Of a stretch of 64,000 nucleotides of DNA, positions 16,850 to 25,500 are shown piece by piece. The DNA is from Kineosporia babensis. GTDB lineage: Bacteria > Actinomycetota > Actinomycetes > Actinomycetales > Kineosporiaceae. Below the pieces are notes generated by a model. It saw only the letters and a program-made list of their open reading frames with translations, ran no database searches and was not told where the DNA came from. Location: positions 1 through 64,000 of the forward strand of contig NZ_JAJOMB010000027.1 in assembly GCF_021129305.1 (NCBI RefSeq). The letters are read 5' to 3'. The number at the start of each line of letters is the position of its first letter. Position 1 is the first letter of the stretch. The translations under genes and the position numbers were made by a program.

Positions 16850-18446
16850 ACTACATGCTGAGGTGCTGGTCGTCGGAGGAGGGCTGGGCGGGGTCGCGGC
16901 CGCGCTGAGCCTGCTGCGCAACGGCCGGCCGGTGGTGCTCACCGAGGAGTTCGACTGGCTCGGCGGTCAGCTGACCAGTCAGGCTGTCCCGCCGGACGAG
17001 CACACCTGGGTCGAGCGGTTCGGCGTCACGGCGTCGTACCGGGACCTGCGCGAGCGGATCCGTGACTACTACCGCCGCAACTATCCGCTCACCCGGGCAG
17101 CTCGTGAGACCCGAGAACTGAACCCGGGGGCGGGCCACGTCAGCCGACTCTGCCACGAGCCCCGGGTAGCCGTGGCAGTGATCGACGAACTGCTCGCGCC
17201 GTACCTGGGCTCGGGCCGGCTCAAGCTGCTGCAGCCCTACCGCCCGACAGCCGCGCAGACACAGAATGACCGCGTCCTGGGGGTGACCCTGACTCATCGT
17301 GACAGTGGCGAAAAGATCGACGTCACCGCGGACTACGTGCTGGACGCCACCGAGACCGGCGATCTGCTGCCGCTCACCGGCACCGAGTACGTCACCGGGT
17401 TCGAGTCGAGGCTGGACACCGGTGAGCCAAGTGCGCCGCAGGAGACGCAGCCGGCCAACATGCAGGCGGTCTCGGTATGTTTCGCAGTGGACGAAGGACC
17501 GGGCGAGCAGGTGATCGACAAGCCGGAGGGTTACGACTTCTGGCGCTCCTACACACCGGACTTCTGGGGCGGCCCATTGCTGTCGCTGGACGCCCCGAAC
17601 CCGCGTACTCTCACCCGGGGTTCGCGGGACTTCACGCCCAACCCGGACGACGACCCGTTGCGGGTGGTGGCCGATCAACGGCTCAGCGGAGGCGATCAGA
17701 ACCTCTGGACATTCCGCCGGATCGCGGCCCGGCGCATGTTCGTCCCGGGGGCCTACGACAGCGACATCTGTCTGGTGAACTGGCCGATGATCGACTACTG
17801 GCTGAGCCCGGTGATCGATGTGGCCGATGCGCAGCAGCACCTCGACAAGGCCCGCGAGCTGTCCAAGGCCATGTTCTACTGGCTGCAGACCGAGGCACCG
17901 CGGGCCGACGGTGGTACCGGCCACCCCCGGCTGCGGCTGCGGGGAGACATCACCGGCAGCGCCGACGGCCTGGCGATGGCGCCCTACATTCGTGAGTCCC
18001 GGCGAATCCGGGCCGAGTACACCGTAGTGGAGCAGGATCTGGCGCTGAGTGTCCGCGGTGGCAAGGGCGCGGTGGAGTACGAGGACTCCGTAGGCGTCGG
18101 GATGTACCGGATCGACCTGCATCCCTCCACCGGCGGCGACACCTACATCGACGTCGGCTGCTGCCCCTTCCAGATTCCCCTCGGGGCCCTGATCCCGCGC
18201 CGCATGGAGAACCTGCTGCCGGCCGGGAAGAACATCGGTACCACTCACATCACCAACGGCGCCTACCGACTGCATCCGGTGGAGTGGAACATCGGCGAGG
18301 TGGCCGGTGCCCTGGCCGGGTTCTGCCTGGACCGCAACACTTCTCCTCGAGCCGTCCGTAACAGTCCTGCCCTGCTGAACGAGTTCCAGGCCCGTCTGGA
18401 CGCGACCGGTGTGGAAAGGCGCTGGCCAGACGTCTCGGGTTACTGA
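16842..18446 (+). CDS. FAD-dependent oxidoreductase (FAD_oxidored family)
   Basis: 534 residues. EVLVVGGGLGGVAAALSLLR at residues 7-26 is the FAD dinucleotide-binding box; LTEEFDWLGGQLTSQAVPPD, YVLDATETGDLLPLTG and the C-terminal ENLLPAGKNIGTTHITNGAY are typical of the PF12831 family, which is often found beside sugar importers and glycoside hydrolases. It would oxidise a sugar or sugar derivative inside the cell. No signal peptide. GTG start at 16842, overlapping lacI. Precise substrate cannot be told from sequence. Confidence 0.8.
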   Translation: MPELHAEVLVVGGGLGGVAAALSLLRNGRPVVLTEEFDWLGGQLTSQAVPPDEHTWVERFGVTASYRDLRERIRDYYRRNYPLTRAARETRELNPGAGHVSRLCHEPRVAVAVIDELLAPYLGSGRLKLLQPYRPTAAQTQNDRVLGVTLTHRDSGEKIDVTADYVLDATETGDLLPLTGTEYVTGFESRLDTGEPSAPQETQPANMQAVSVCFAVDEGPGEQVIDKPEGYDFWRSYTPDFWGGPLLSLDAPNPRTLTRGSRDFTPNPDDDPLRVVADQRLSGGDQNLWTFRRIAARRMFVPGAYDSDICLVNWPMIDYWLSPVIDVADAQQHLDKARELSKAMFYWLQTEAPRADGGTGHPRLRLRGDITGSADGLAMAPYIRESRRIRAEYTVVEQDLALSVRGGKGAVEYEDSVGVGMYRIDLHPSTGGDTYIDVGCCPFQIPLGALIPRRMENLLPAGKNIGTTHITNGAYRLHPVEWNIGEVAGALAGFCLDRNTSPRAVRNSPALLNEFQARLDATGVERRWPDVSGY

Positions 18447-18473
18447 AGACCACCAGTCATCACAAGGGAGTGC

Positions 18474-19730
18474 ATGATGAGGAAGCACCTGGCGTTGGCC
18501 GTGGCGGCGACTGCCGTACTGGCCGGCTGCGGTGGCGGCGAATCGGCGGGATCTGCCGATGGCAAGGCTGATCTCCGGATGACGATCTGGACCTCGAACG
18601 AAGAGCATCTGGCCCTTTTCGATGAGATCGCGGCGGGCTACACCGAAACGCATCCGGACGTCACGGTGAAGTTCGACCCGATCCCGTTCGAGAGCTACAC
18701 CACCACGCTGACCACCCAGATCGCCGGCGGGAACGGCCCGGATCTGGCCTGGGTGCTGGAGGACTCGGCACCCGACTTCGTCGGTTCGGGGGCACTCACC
18801 CCGCTGACCGAAACCTTGCAGAAGACCGAGGGTTATGAGCTCGACGACCTGAGCGACTCGGCGACCGCGCTCTGGAAGAACGACGGCGATCTGTACGCCT
18901 ATCCCTTCTCCACGTCCCCCTTCGGCGTCTTCGTCAACAACGACCTGCTGAAGGAGGCCGGGCAGAAGAGTGTCACGGGCGACTGGACATGGGACGAAGC
19001 TTTCGCGACGGCCGCGAAGGTGCACGAGGAGACCGGTGAGGCCGGGATCGTGGTGCGCGACTTCGACTTCAAGGGCTGGGGCAACCTGGCCACGGTCTGG
19101 ACCGGCTGGGGAGCCCGGGCCTGGAGCGAGGACGGCAAGACCTGCGAGTTCAACCGGCCGCCGATGGTGGCGGCGATGACGGCCCTGCACCAGGCCGTCT
19201 TCGAGGACGAGGCGATGCCCGGCCCTGGCACCACCGCGGACTTCTTCGCCGGGGACGCCGCCATGACCATCACCCAGATCTCGCGAGCCTCGCTGCTGGA
19301 GGAAGGCGCGTTCGACTGGGACCTGGTGCCGCTGCCGTCCGGGCCGAGTGGTGACTACTCGGTGGTCGGGCAGGCCGGTCTGGGCGTGCTGAAGCAGGGC
19401 GCGAACGTTGCTGCTGCCGAGGAGTTCCTGGCCTACTTCACCAGCCCGGAGAACTCGGAGAAGCTGGCGCAGTTCTTCCCGCCGGCCCGCACCAGCCAGC
19501 TTTCGGCCGAGACGATGGCCAAGAGCAACCCCCTGCTGTCACCCGAGCAGTTGCAGGCGGTGGTGGTCGAGGGCATTGAGGGTGGCGTGGTGAAGCCCAG
19601 TCATACCGATTCGGCCCAGATCGCCCAGACGGTGCGCAGTTCCCTGGACCCGTTGTGGAAGCCTGGAGCCGACGTGCAGGGTGTGCTGGACGGTGTGTGT
19701 CAGCAGATCACGCCGCTGTTGGGCAGTTGA
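18474..19730 (+). CDS. ABC sugar importer, solute-binding lipoprotein
   Basis: 418 residues. Lipoprotein signal peptide MMRKHLALAVAATAVLAGC with lipobox LAGC (Cys19). Mature part is an extracellular solute-binding protein family 1 (ITQISRASLLEEGAFDWDLV, LPSGPSGDYSVVGQAGLGVL). It captures an oligosaccharide or polyol outside the membrane for the two permeases that follow. An in-frame ATG at 18477 has better spacing to AAGGGAG and may be the true start. The gap to the FAD gene is 27 bp, so it is in the same operon. No ATPase gene is present; a shared MsiK-type ATPase is usual in actinomycetes. Confidence 0.9.
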   Translation: MMRKHLALAVAATAVLAGCGGGESAGSADGKADLRMTIWTSNEEHLALFDEIAAGYTETHPDVTVKFDPIPFESYTTTLTTQIAGGNGPDLAWVLEDSAPDFVGSGALTPLTETLQKTEGYELDDLSDSATALWKNDGDLYAYPFSTSPFGVFVNNDLLKEAGQKSVTGDWTWDEAFATAAKVHEETGEAGIVVRDFDFKGWGNLATVWTGWGARAWSEDGKTCEFNRPPMVAAMTALHQAVFEDEAMPGPGTTADFFAGDAAMTITQISRASLLEEGAFDWDLVPLPSGPSGDYSVVGQAGLGVLKQGANVAAAEEFLAYFTSPENSEKLAQFFPPARTSQLSAETMAKSNPLLSPEQLQAVVVEGIEGGVVKPSHTDSAQIAQTVRSSLDPLWKPGADVQGVLDGVCQQITPLLGS

Positions 19731-19735
19731 ACCCC

Positions 19736-20674
19736 ATGACCCTGCTCACTGATCGTCCTTCCCGGACGTCGCCCCCGGCGTCCAAAAGCACTTTCTGGAC
19801 GATCGCACGACGTGAGAACGCCGCGGGCTGGCTGTTCATCGCTCCCCAGGTGGCCGGGACCGTCCTTTTCGTTCTGGTGCCGCTGGTGTTGGTGGGCTGG
19901 TACAGCCTGCACGAGTGGAACGTCCTGGCAGGCGATTTCACCTGGACCGGCGGGGACAACTACCGCCAGTTGGCCGAGGATCAGAATCTGCCCAAGGTTC
20001 TGGCCGCCACGGGCCTCTTCTCGGTGGGTCTGCTGGTCCTGAACCTGTCGCTGGCTCTGCTGCTGGCGGTGCTCCTGAACCAGAAGCTGCGCGGCACGGT
20101 GCTGTTTCGCACGCTGTTCTTCTCCCCGGTGGTGGTCTCGATGGTCGCCTGGACCATCGTCTGGGGCTTCCTGCTCCAGGACAACGGCGGTATCAACGGC
20201 CTGCTGGACACCATCGGGGTGGACGGGCCGAACTGGCTGCGCGGTGACGTCACGGCAATGATCGCGGTGATCGTGGTCCAGGTGATCAAGAACGTCGGGC
20301 TGAACATGGTGCTGTTCCTGGCTGCCCTGCAGGGGGTTCCGGGTGACCTGTACGAGGCGGCCAAGGTGGACGGGGCGGGGGCCTTCCGTCGGTTCCGCAG
20401 CATCACCGTGCCGATGATCAGCCCGACCATCCTGCTCACCTCGATCCTCACGGTGGTCGGTTCGCTGCAGGTGTTCGCCCAGATCGCGGTGCTCACCCAG
20501 GGTGGCCCGGGCACCTCCACCACAGTGCTCGTCTACTACCTCTACCAGCAGGCCTTCCAGTTCCACCAGCTTGGCTACGGCGCCACGCTGTCCCTCCTGC
20601 TGTTCGGCATCGTGCTCGCGCTGACGCTGGTGCAGTGGCAGATGCGCAGGAAGTGGGTCTTCCATGAATCGTGA
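19736..20674 (+). CDS. ABC sugar importer, permease (MalF-type)
   Basis: 312 residues from ATG 19736, five bases after the binding-protein stop. Six predicted membrane helices (first at WLFIAPQVAGTVLFVLVPLV) and the cytoplasmic EAA loop EAAKVDGAGAFRRFRSITVP that contacts the ATPase. It forms half of the membrane channel. A longer frame begins at 19655 inside the binding-protein gene, but this start fits MalF/UgpA-type N-termini. It overlaps the next permease by 11 bp. Confidence 0.9.
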   Translation: MTLLTDRPSRTSPPASKSTFWTIARRENAAGWLFIAPQVAGTVLFVLVPLVLVGWYSLHEWNVLAGDFTWTGGDNYRQLAEDQNLPKVLAATGLFSVGLLVLNLSLALLLAVLLNQKLRGTVLFRTLFFSPVVVSMVAWTIVWGFLLQDNGGINGLLDTIGVDGPNWLRGDVTAMIAVIVVQVIKNVGLNMVLFLAALQGVPGDLYEAAKVDGAGAFRRFRSITVPMISPTILLTSILTVVGSLQVFAQIAVLTQGGPGTSTTVLVYYLYQQAFQFHQLGYGATLSLLLFGIVLALTLVQWQMRRKWVFHES

Positions 20675-21506
20675 GCTCTCACCGCGGGTGAAGGTCTGGC
20701 TCTACGGCCTGCTCTGCCTGCTGGCCGTGCCTTTTGTCTTTCCCACCTGGTGGATGGTCACCAGTTCGGTGAAGCCGGTGAGCGAGATCTTCAGCTTCCC
20801 GCCCTCGCTCCTGCCGGCCTCGTTCGACTTGAAGTCCTACGGCGACGTCTTCGAGGCGCAGCCCTTCGCCCGGCAGTACCTCAACAGCATGTACATCGCC
20901 GTCGTCTGCACCGTAGGCACGCTGGCGGTGTCGTCGCTGGCCGGCTACGCCTTCGCCCGGATCCGTTTCCGCGGCCAGAACGCGATGTTCGTCCTCGTCC
21001 TGACCGGGTTGCTGATCCCCAGCGAGGTGACGATCGTGCCGCTGTTCCAGTTGTTCCACCGCTGGGGGATGATCGACACGCACTGGCCGCTGATCCTGGT
21101 CCCGATCTTCGGGGCACCCAGCGTGCTGGCCACCTTCATCATGCGGCAGTTCTTCATCGCGCTACCGCACGAGCTGGAGGACGCGGGCCGGGTGGACGGC
21201 CTGGGCCGCCTCGCGATCTTCTGGCGGATCGCCTTGCCGTTGTCCCGGCCGGCACTGGGTGCGGTCGCGATCTTCACATTCCTGCACTCCTGGAACCTGT
21301 ACCTGGAGCCGATCGTGTTCCTGTCCACCCCCGAGAACTTCACCCTTCCGCAAGCCCTTACCCAGTTCGTCGACGCCTACGGCGGACCGTCCTGGGGCAC
21401 GCAACTGTCCGCTGCCACGCTCACCGCCCTGCCGGTGCTGGTGGTGTTCGTGCTCGCGCAGAGGCAGTTCGTTGAAGGGCTGGCGCACACCGGTCTCAAG
21501 GGATGA
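20664..21506 (+). CDS. ABC sugar importer, permease (MalG-type)
   Basis: 280 residues. Six membrane helices and EAA loop EDAGRVDGLGRLAIFWRIAL near residue 170. It pairs with the preceding permease. It begins within the end of that gene (translational coupling) and is the last gene of the lacI operon; a weak hairpin follows at 21510-21537. Confidence 0.9.
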   Translation: MNRELSPRVKVWLYGLLCLLAVPFVFPTWWMVTSSVKPVSEIFSFPPSLLPASFDLKSYGDVFEAQPFARQYLNSMYIAVVCTVGTLAVSSLAGYAFARIRFRGQNAMFVLVLTGLLIPSEVTIVPLFQLFHRWGMIDTHWPLILVPIFGAPSVLATFIMRQFFIALPHELEDAGRVDGLGRLAIFWRIALPLSRPALGAVAIFTFLHSWNLYLEPIVFLSTPENFTLPQALTQFVDAYGGPSWGTQLSAATLTALPVLVVFVLAQRQFVEGLAHTGLKG

Positions 21507-21509
21507 CGC

Positions 21510-21537
21510 GGCGGCCCCGCCTTGGAAAGGGACCGCC
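21510..21537 (+). terminator. Weak hairpin after the importer operon
   Basis: GGCGGCCCC and GGGACCGCC (one mismatch in 9) separated by 10 bases, directly after the last permease gene. No U-run, as is common in actinomycetes. Confidence 0.45.
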
Positions 21538-21626
21538 CCGCATACTCCTGCAGCGTGAGTGAGCTGTGGTCGACAGCGTGCACAGCCACGGCTTCATTAC
21601 CTGCGGCTCAGCTACCGGGAGAAGTG

Positions 21627-21800
21627 TCACACCCAGGTGCGTAGGGTTTCGATCAGGGGAGTCGTGGGTTGACCGATCAAGGCGGACAGGTCGTTGCCGA
21701 TCCGGTCCACGACTCCGTCACGGACGTTCTGCGCGCGCATGGCGAGTCGCGCGATCATCATCGCGTCCTTCAGCCGGCCTCTCGCAGGGCCGATTCTTCC
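21627..21800 (-). pseudogene. NAD(P)-binding (SDR/NmrA-like) C-terminal remnant
   Basis: On the minus strand the frame ends ARLAMRAQNVRDGVVDRIGN then DLSALIGQPTTPLIETLRTW. The last part recalls the C-terminus of NmrA/SDR proteins (LGRPTTPL...). Nothing of the Rossmann part remains, so this is only a relic if the reading is correct. Confidence 0.35.
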
Positions 21801-21893
21801 TGCTGTGGGCTCAGCGCCTCGTAGCGGACAGGTCGGCCCAGCATGTGTGAGGCCGCCTGCGCACCAATGGGCCACTACGAGATCATCTTTACG

Positions 21894-22091
21894 TCACCTC
21901 CTGCGTCTTCTGTAGTGAATGTAGATCACCCCCCCCACGATCACGGACACCAAGGCGCAGGTGCCCGCAGCGAATTTCCAATAGGAAATGTCGAGGCTGG
22001 CCGTAAGTATCCCAGCACCTAGTCCCATGAGGGCTATGAGGGAGTACCCAACAAGGCCTTGCTTGAATCGCGAGCGTGGATCTTTTTTCAA
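21894..22091 (-). CDS. Small two-helix membrane protein
   Basis: 65 residues starting at TTG 22091, with GGAGGG five to six bases upstream, so translation is well supported. Sequence: basic N-terminus (KKDPRSRFKQG), two hydrophobic helices (GYSLIALMGLGAGILTA and FAAGTCALVSVIVGGVIYI) and an arginine-rich tail (HYRRRRR). It lies downstream of the terminator that follows the RHS operon, on the same strand. Function unknown. One possibility is a second immunity-type membrane protein for the RHS system; the spacing (128 bp plus a terminator) argues for separate expression. Confidence 0.55.
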   Translation of the reverse strand: MKKDPRSRFKQGLVGYSLIALMGLGAGILTASLDISYWKFAAGTCALVSVIVGGVIYIHYRRRRR

Positions 22092-22224
22092 AAGCCCTCC
22101 TTTTTATCTTTTCCTCAACTAAGGTCGTTCTACAAGCAGACGCCAATCGCGCCAGCAAGGAGAAGGCGGTGTCAACCGGTGGTAGCAACGGTTGACACCA
22201 CCGACAAGCTCGCCGAATCAGCTC

Positions 22225-22263
22225 GACGGGGCCGTAACCAAATTTCTTGGTTACGGCCCCGTC
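22225..22263. terminator. Strong bidirectional terminator after the RHS operon
   Basis: Perfect 17-bp inverted repeat GACGGGGCCGTAACCAA / TTGGTTACGGCCCCGTC with a 5-base loop. It lies 127 bp after the stop of the small membrane gene that follows the RHS gene. Confidence 0.85.
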
Positions 22264-22389
22264 GCCCACTTCATGTCATGCATTGCCGGGAGGTGACTCG
22301 TGTAGCCTGTCCGCAGCCAAAGGCTCGAAGGCCAACACGGCCCTCAAGCGCTTGCCCGATGCATGAACAGGCCTCGGCCTCAGGTCTTC

Positions 22390-22596
22390 TTATCGGCTCA
22401 GCAGCAACGCAAGCGACATGGAGCTTGTCGAGGCCACGATGAGGGCCAATGAAACTGTCAGTCGCCTCCTGAAACTTTGTGGGCGGGCATCAATCGTGCG
22501 GACACTGCGCCATATGATTGCGATCGCCATTAAATTGATCGCCGTGCCTGCGCAAAAGATGAGGAACGTCAGGCTCTCTTTCAGCAAAACAACCAC
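22390..22596 (-). CDS. Small membrane protein overlapping the RHS 3' end, candidate immunity protein
   Basis: 68 residues, GTG start at 22596 inside the last codons of the RHS gene (16-bp overlap). Two hydrophobic helices (LTFLIFCAGTAINLMAIAII and LTVSLALIVASTSSMSLALL) joined by a basic loop (RSVRTIDARPQSFRRR). Position directly after an RHS gene whose tip is itself hydrophobic is the place of an immunity gene in polymorphic toxin systems, and small membrane proteins are typical immunity partners of pore-forming toxins. The ribosome-binding site is weak (GGGGCGGC), consistent with translational coupling. A chance frame is the main alternative. Confidence 0.55.
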   Translation of the reverse strand: MVVLLKESLTFLIFCAGTAINLMAIAIIWRSVRTIDARPQSFRRRLTVSLALIVASTSSMSLALLLSR

Positions 22597-25500
22597 GCCG
22601 CCCCGGCCGAGAAGCCCGCCGTAGCGCCCGCAACGCCCGACCCGACACCGATCACTGCCGCAACAATTGGGTTGATAAGTGCAACACCCGCAGCGAGGCT
22701 GGCGGAGACTCCTGTCAATACCGTTGCCCTTGCCGCCGTTAGGTTCAACGAGGCACAGGTAGACGATCCGAAAAGCGCGCCCGTGGGGTCGTTGTAAGTG
22801 GTTGGGCAGCCATTGGAGTAGAGATAAGAGTGTTGTTCTTGCTGAGTTGGGTCGTGTTGTGTGAAGCGGCCGTGAGTAGGGTCGTAGTAGCGAATGTCGA
22901 GTTTGGCGAGACCGGTGGTGGTGTCGGTGTAGCCCTCGCCGTACTGGTAGGGCTGGTTCAGCGGTCCAGTCGAAGAGGTGGTGTCCCCGTACGCGGAGTA
23001 GGTGTAGGCAGCCTTAGCGGCGGAATCGGTAGCGGTGACCATGGCGCGCACGTTGTTCAGGTTATCGGTGAATGAGTAGTACGCGCTCGCCGACTTGGCG
23101 TCGGTGCCGATGCGGATGGCCAGGAGACTGCCTTCGGGGTCGCGGACGGTCCAGGTGGTTTCGTTGCCGGTCTTGGACCAGGCCGGTGCGGGTGACAACG
23201 GTGAAGACATGAACGACGTAGTGCCGGAGGTGAGGCGGTCGCCGTTGCCGGTTCCGGTGTAGGTCTGGTCGATCTTCGATCCGGCGGCGGGGGTGAAGCT
23301 GGAAGCTTGGTCTCGATCGTTGTAGGTCGTCGAACGCCCGGTCTCGGATTTGGCCGAGGTTTCGTTGCCGTTGCCGTCGTAAGAGAACCCCGTACCGGTG
23401 ATCGGTTGGCCTGTAGGGGTTTTACCGGTGGCGTTGGTGAGTTGGTTGGCGGTGTTGTAGGTGTAGGTCGCGGTGGGGTTGGCTGTGGAGCAGGTGGCCT
23501 TGTCGGTCAGGTAGTACTTGGTGCGGTTGCCAGCCTTGTCGTAGCAGAACGCTTCGTAGTAGCTGGCTGCGCCGCCGCTGGTGGGGGTGGTGGAGGCGAT
23601 GGTGAGGCGGTCCTGGTTGTCGTGGGTGTAGGTGGTCTTTTCCTTGGTGAGGGCGTCGGTGACGCTGGTGACGAGGTGGCTGTCGCTGGAGCCCTGGGTG
23701 TGGGTGTAGGTCAGGTCGAGGTGGGGTTCTTCGGTGGCGGTTCCGGCGCCGGCTGTGGCAATGATGCGCTGGATGCGGCCGGCGTCGTCGCGTTCGGTGG
23801 TCTGGACGCTGGTGCCGCCGGGGTATTTGGTGCCGGTGCGGCGTCCGTCGTCGTCGACGCGGAAGGTGATGCATTTGCCTGCCGCGTCGCCGGGGTTGGC
23901 GTAGGTGCGGCCTGCGCAGGTGCCGCCGGGCATGGTGACGGAGGTGAGGTGGTCGGCTTTGTTGTAGGTGTAGGTGACGTCGCCGCCGGAGTCGCTGTAG
24001 CGGGTGAGGTTGGAGGCCTTGTCGTAGCCCATGCTGGAGTTGCGGTCGTCCCAGTTGTTGGTGGCGCTGAGGCGTCCGAGGTCGTCGCGGTCGTAGTTGG
24101 TCCAGCGGATGCGGGGGCCGTCGTTGGGTCCGTACTCGGTCAGGGATCGTAGCCAGCCGTTGCTCTTGTTCTCGTCGCCGTACCAGTTGGATTCGACGGA
24201 GCGGTCGGCGTGCTGGGTGTAGGTCAGGCGGTCGAGTTTGTCGTAGCCGTAGTAGGTGTGGTGGCCGTTGCCGTCGGTGAGGGTCTGCAGGCGCGAGAGA
24301 CCGTCGTAGGTGTAGGTCTGCTCCTTCAGCGACCCACCGGCGGGTGGGATCATCTTGGCCAGTTCGCCTTTGGTGTTGTACTGGTAGGCGGTGCGGTGCC
24401 CGCCGGTGGTCGCGCGGGAGTCACCCTTTGTGTATTCGGGGTCGCGGACCTCGCACAGCACGCCCTTTTTCGTGTCGGCGCTGTTGTTCGGGCCGCAGTG
24501 CACCGTGCCGCCGTAGGCGGGGTCGGTGTCACCGTGGTAGATCCTGACGGTCGTGGAGCCGTCGGCTTTCTTGGCCTCGGACTGATTGCCGTCGGCGTTG
24601 TACTTGTAGGTGGTGACGTTGTTCCGGGAGTCCTTCTCGCTGACGATGTTGTAGGTCTGCGCTCCCTGGCCCCATTCGAGGTTCACCCCGGCCCCGGTCG
24701 GGATCTTGGTGGAGGTCATCCGGTAGGTGTCACCGGACTCGGTGGCCTCGTACTGCGCGGTGCTGGTCTGAGCGCCACCTCCGGAGGCGGACGTGGCACC
24801 GGTGCTGGTCGCGACGTCGTCGTTGGGCGAGTAGGTCTTCGAGGTCGATTTGCCCAGGGCGTTGGTGGCCTTGGAGGTGCGTCCGCGTCCGTCGCTGGTG
24901 TATTCGGTGGCGTTGCCGTTGGGATCGGTGACCTTCGTCTTGGTCGCCGGGGCCCCGGTGGCGTTGCGCTCGAACTCGCTGTACTCGAATGTCCAGACCG
25001 AGTCCCCGCCGCTGGTGTTCTTGCGGCGTAGTTCGGTGATCCGGCCGCGGGCGTCGTAGGCCATTTCGGTGCGCAGGTTCGCCGGCGTGACGACCGCGGT
25101 GACCCGGTGGTCGGCGTCGTACTCGTACGTCACGGTGCCGCCGGCGGCGTCGGTGTAGGTGCGCAGGTCGTTGCCGACGACGTCGTACAGCACCTGCCGT
25201 CCGGAGTCGTCGGTCTTGAACGAGTCGTAGTACCCGTCGTAGTTCGTGACTGTGAGTTCACGGCCGCGGGTGTCGGTGACCGAGCGGAGCATCAGCGTGT
25301 TGTCGATCTTCGAGCGGACGCTGGTGTCGTAGTTGAAGGTGATCTTGTTGCCGTTGCGGTCGGCGATCGTGTCGAGGCCCCAGACTTGGTCCTCGGTGGT
25401 GCCGATGTTCCTGAACCGTTCCACGGTCTGGGACTGGCGGTCGGTCAGGGTGTAGGCGCTGTTGTTGTCGACGACGGCCAGGTCCTTGTCCAGGCCCATT

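Noticed and set aside
16851-19190. 779-codon minus-strand open frame
   Set aside because: It lies opposite the FAD oxidoreductase and binding protein, which have clear motifs; long antisense frames are common in GC-rich DNA.
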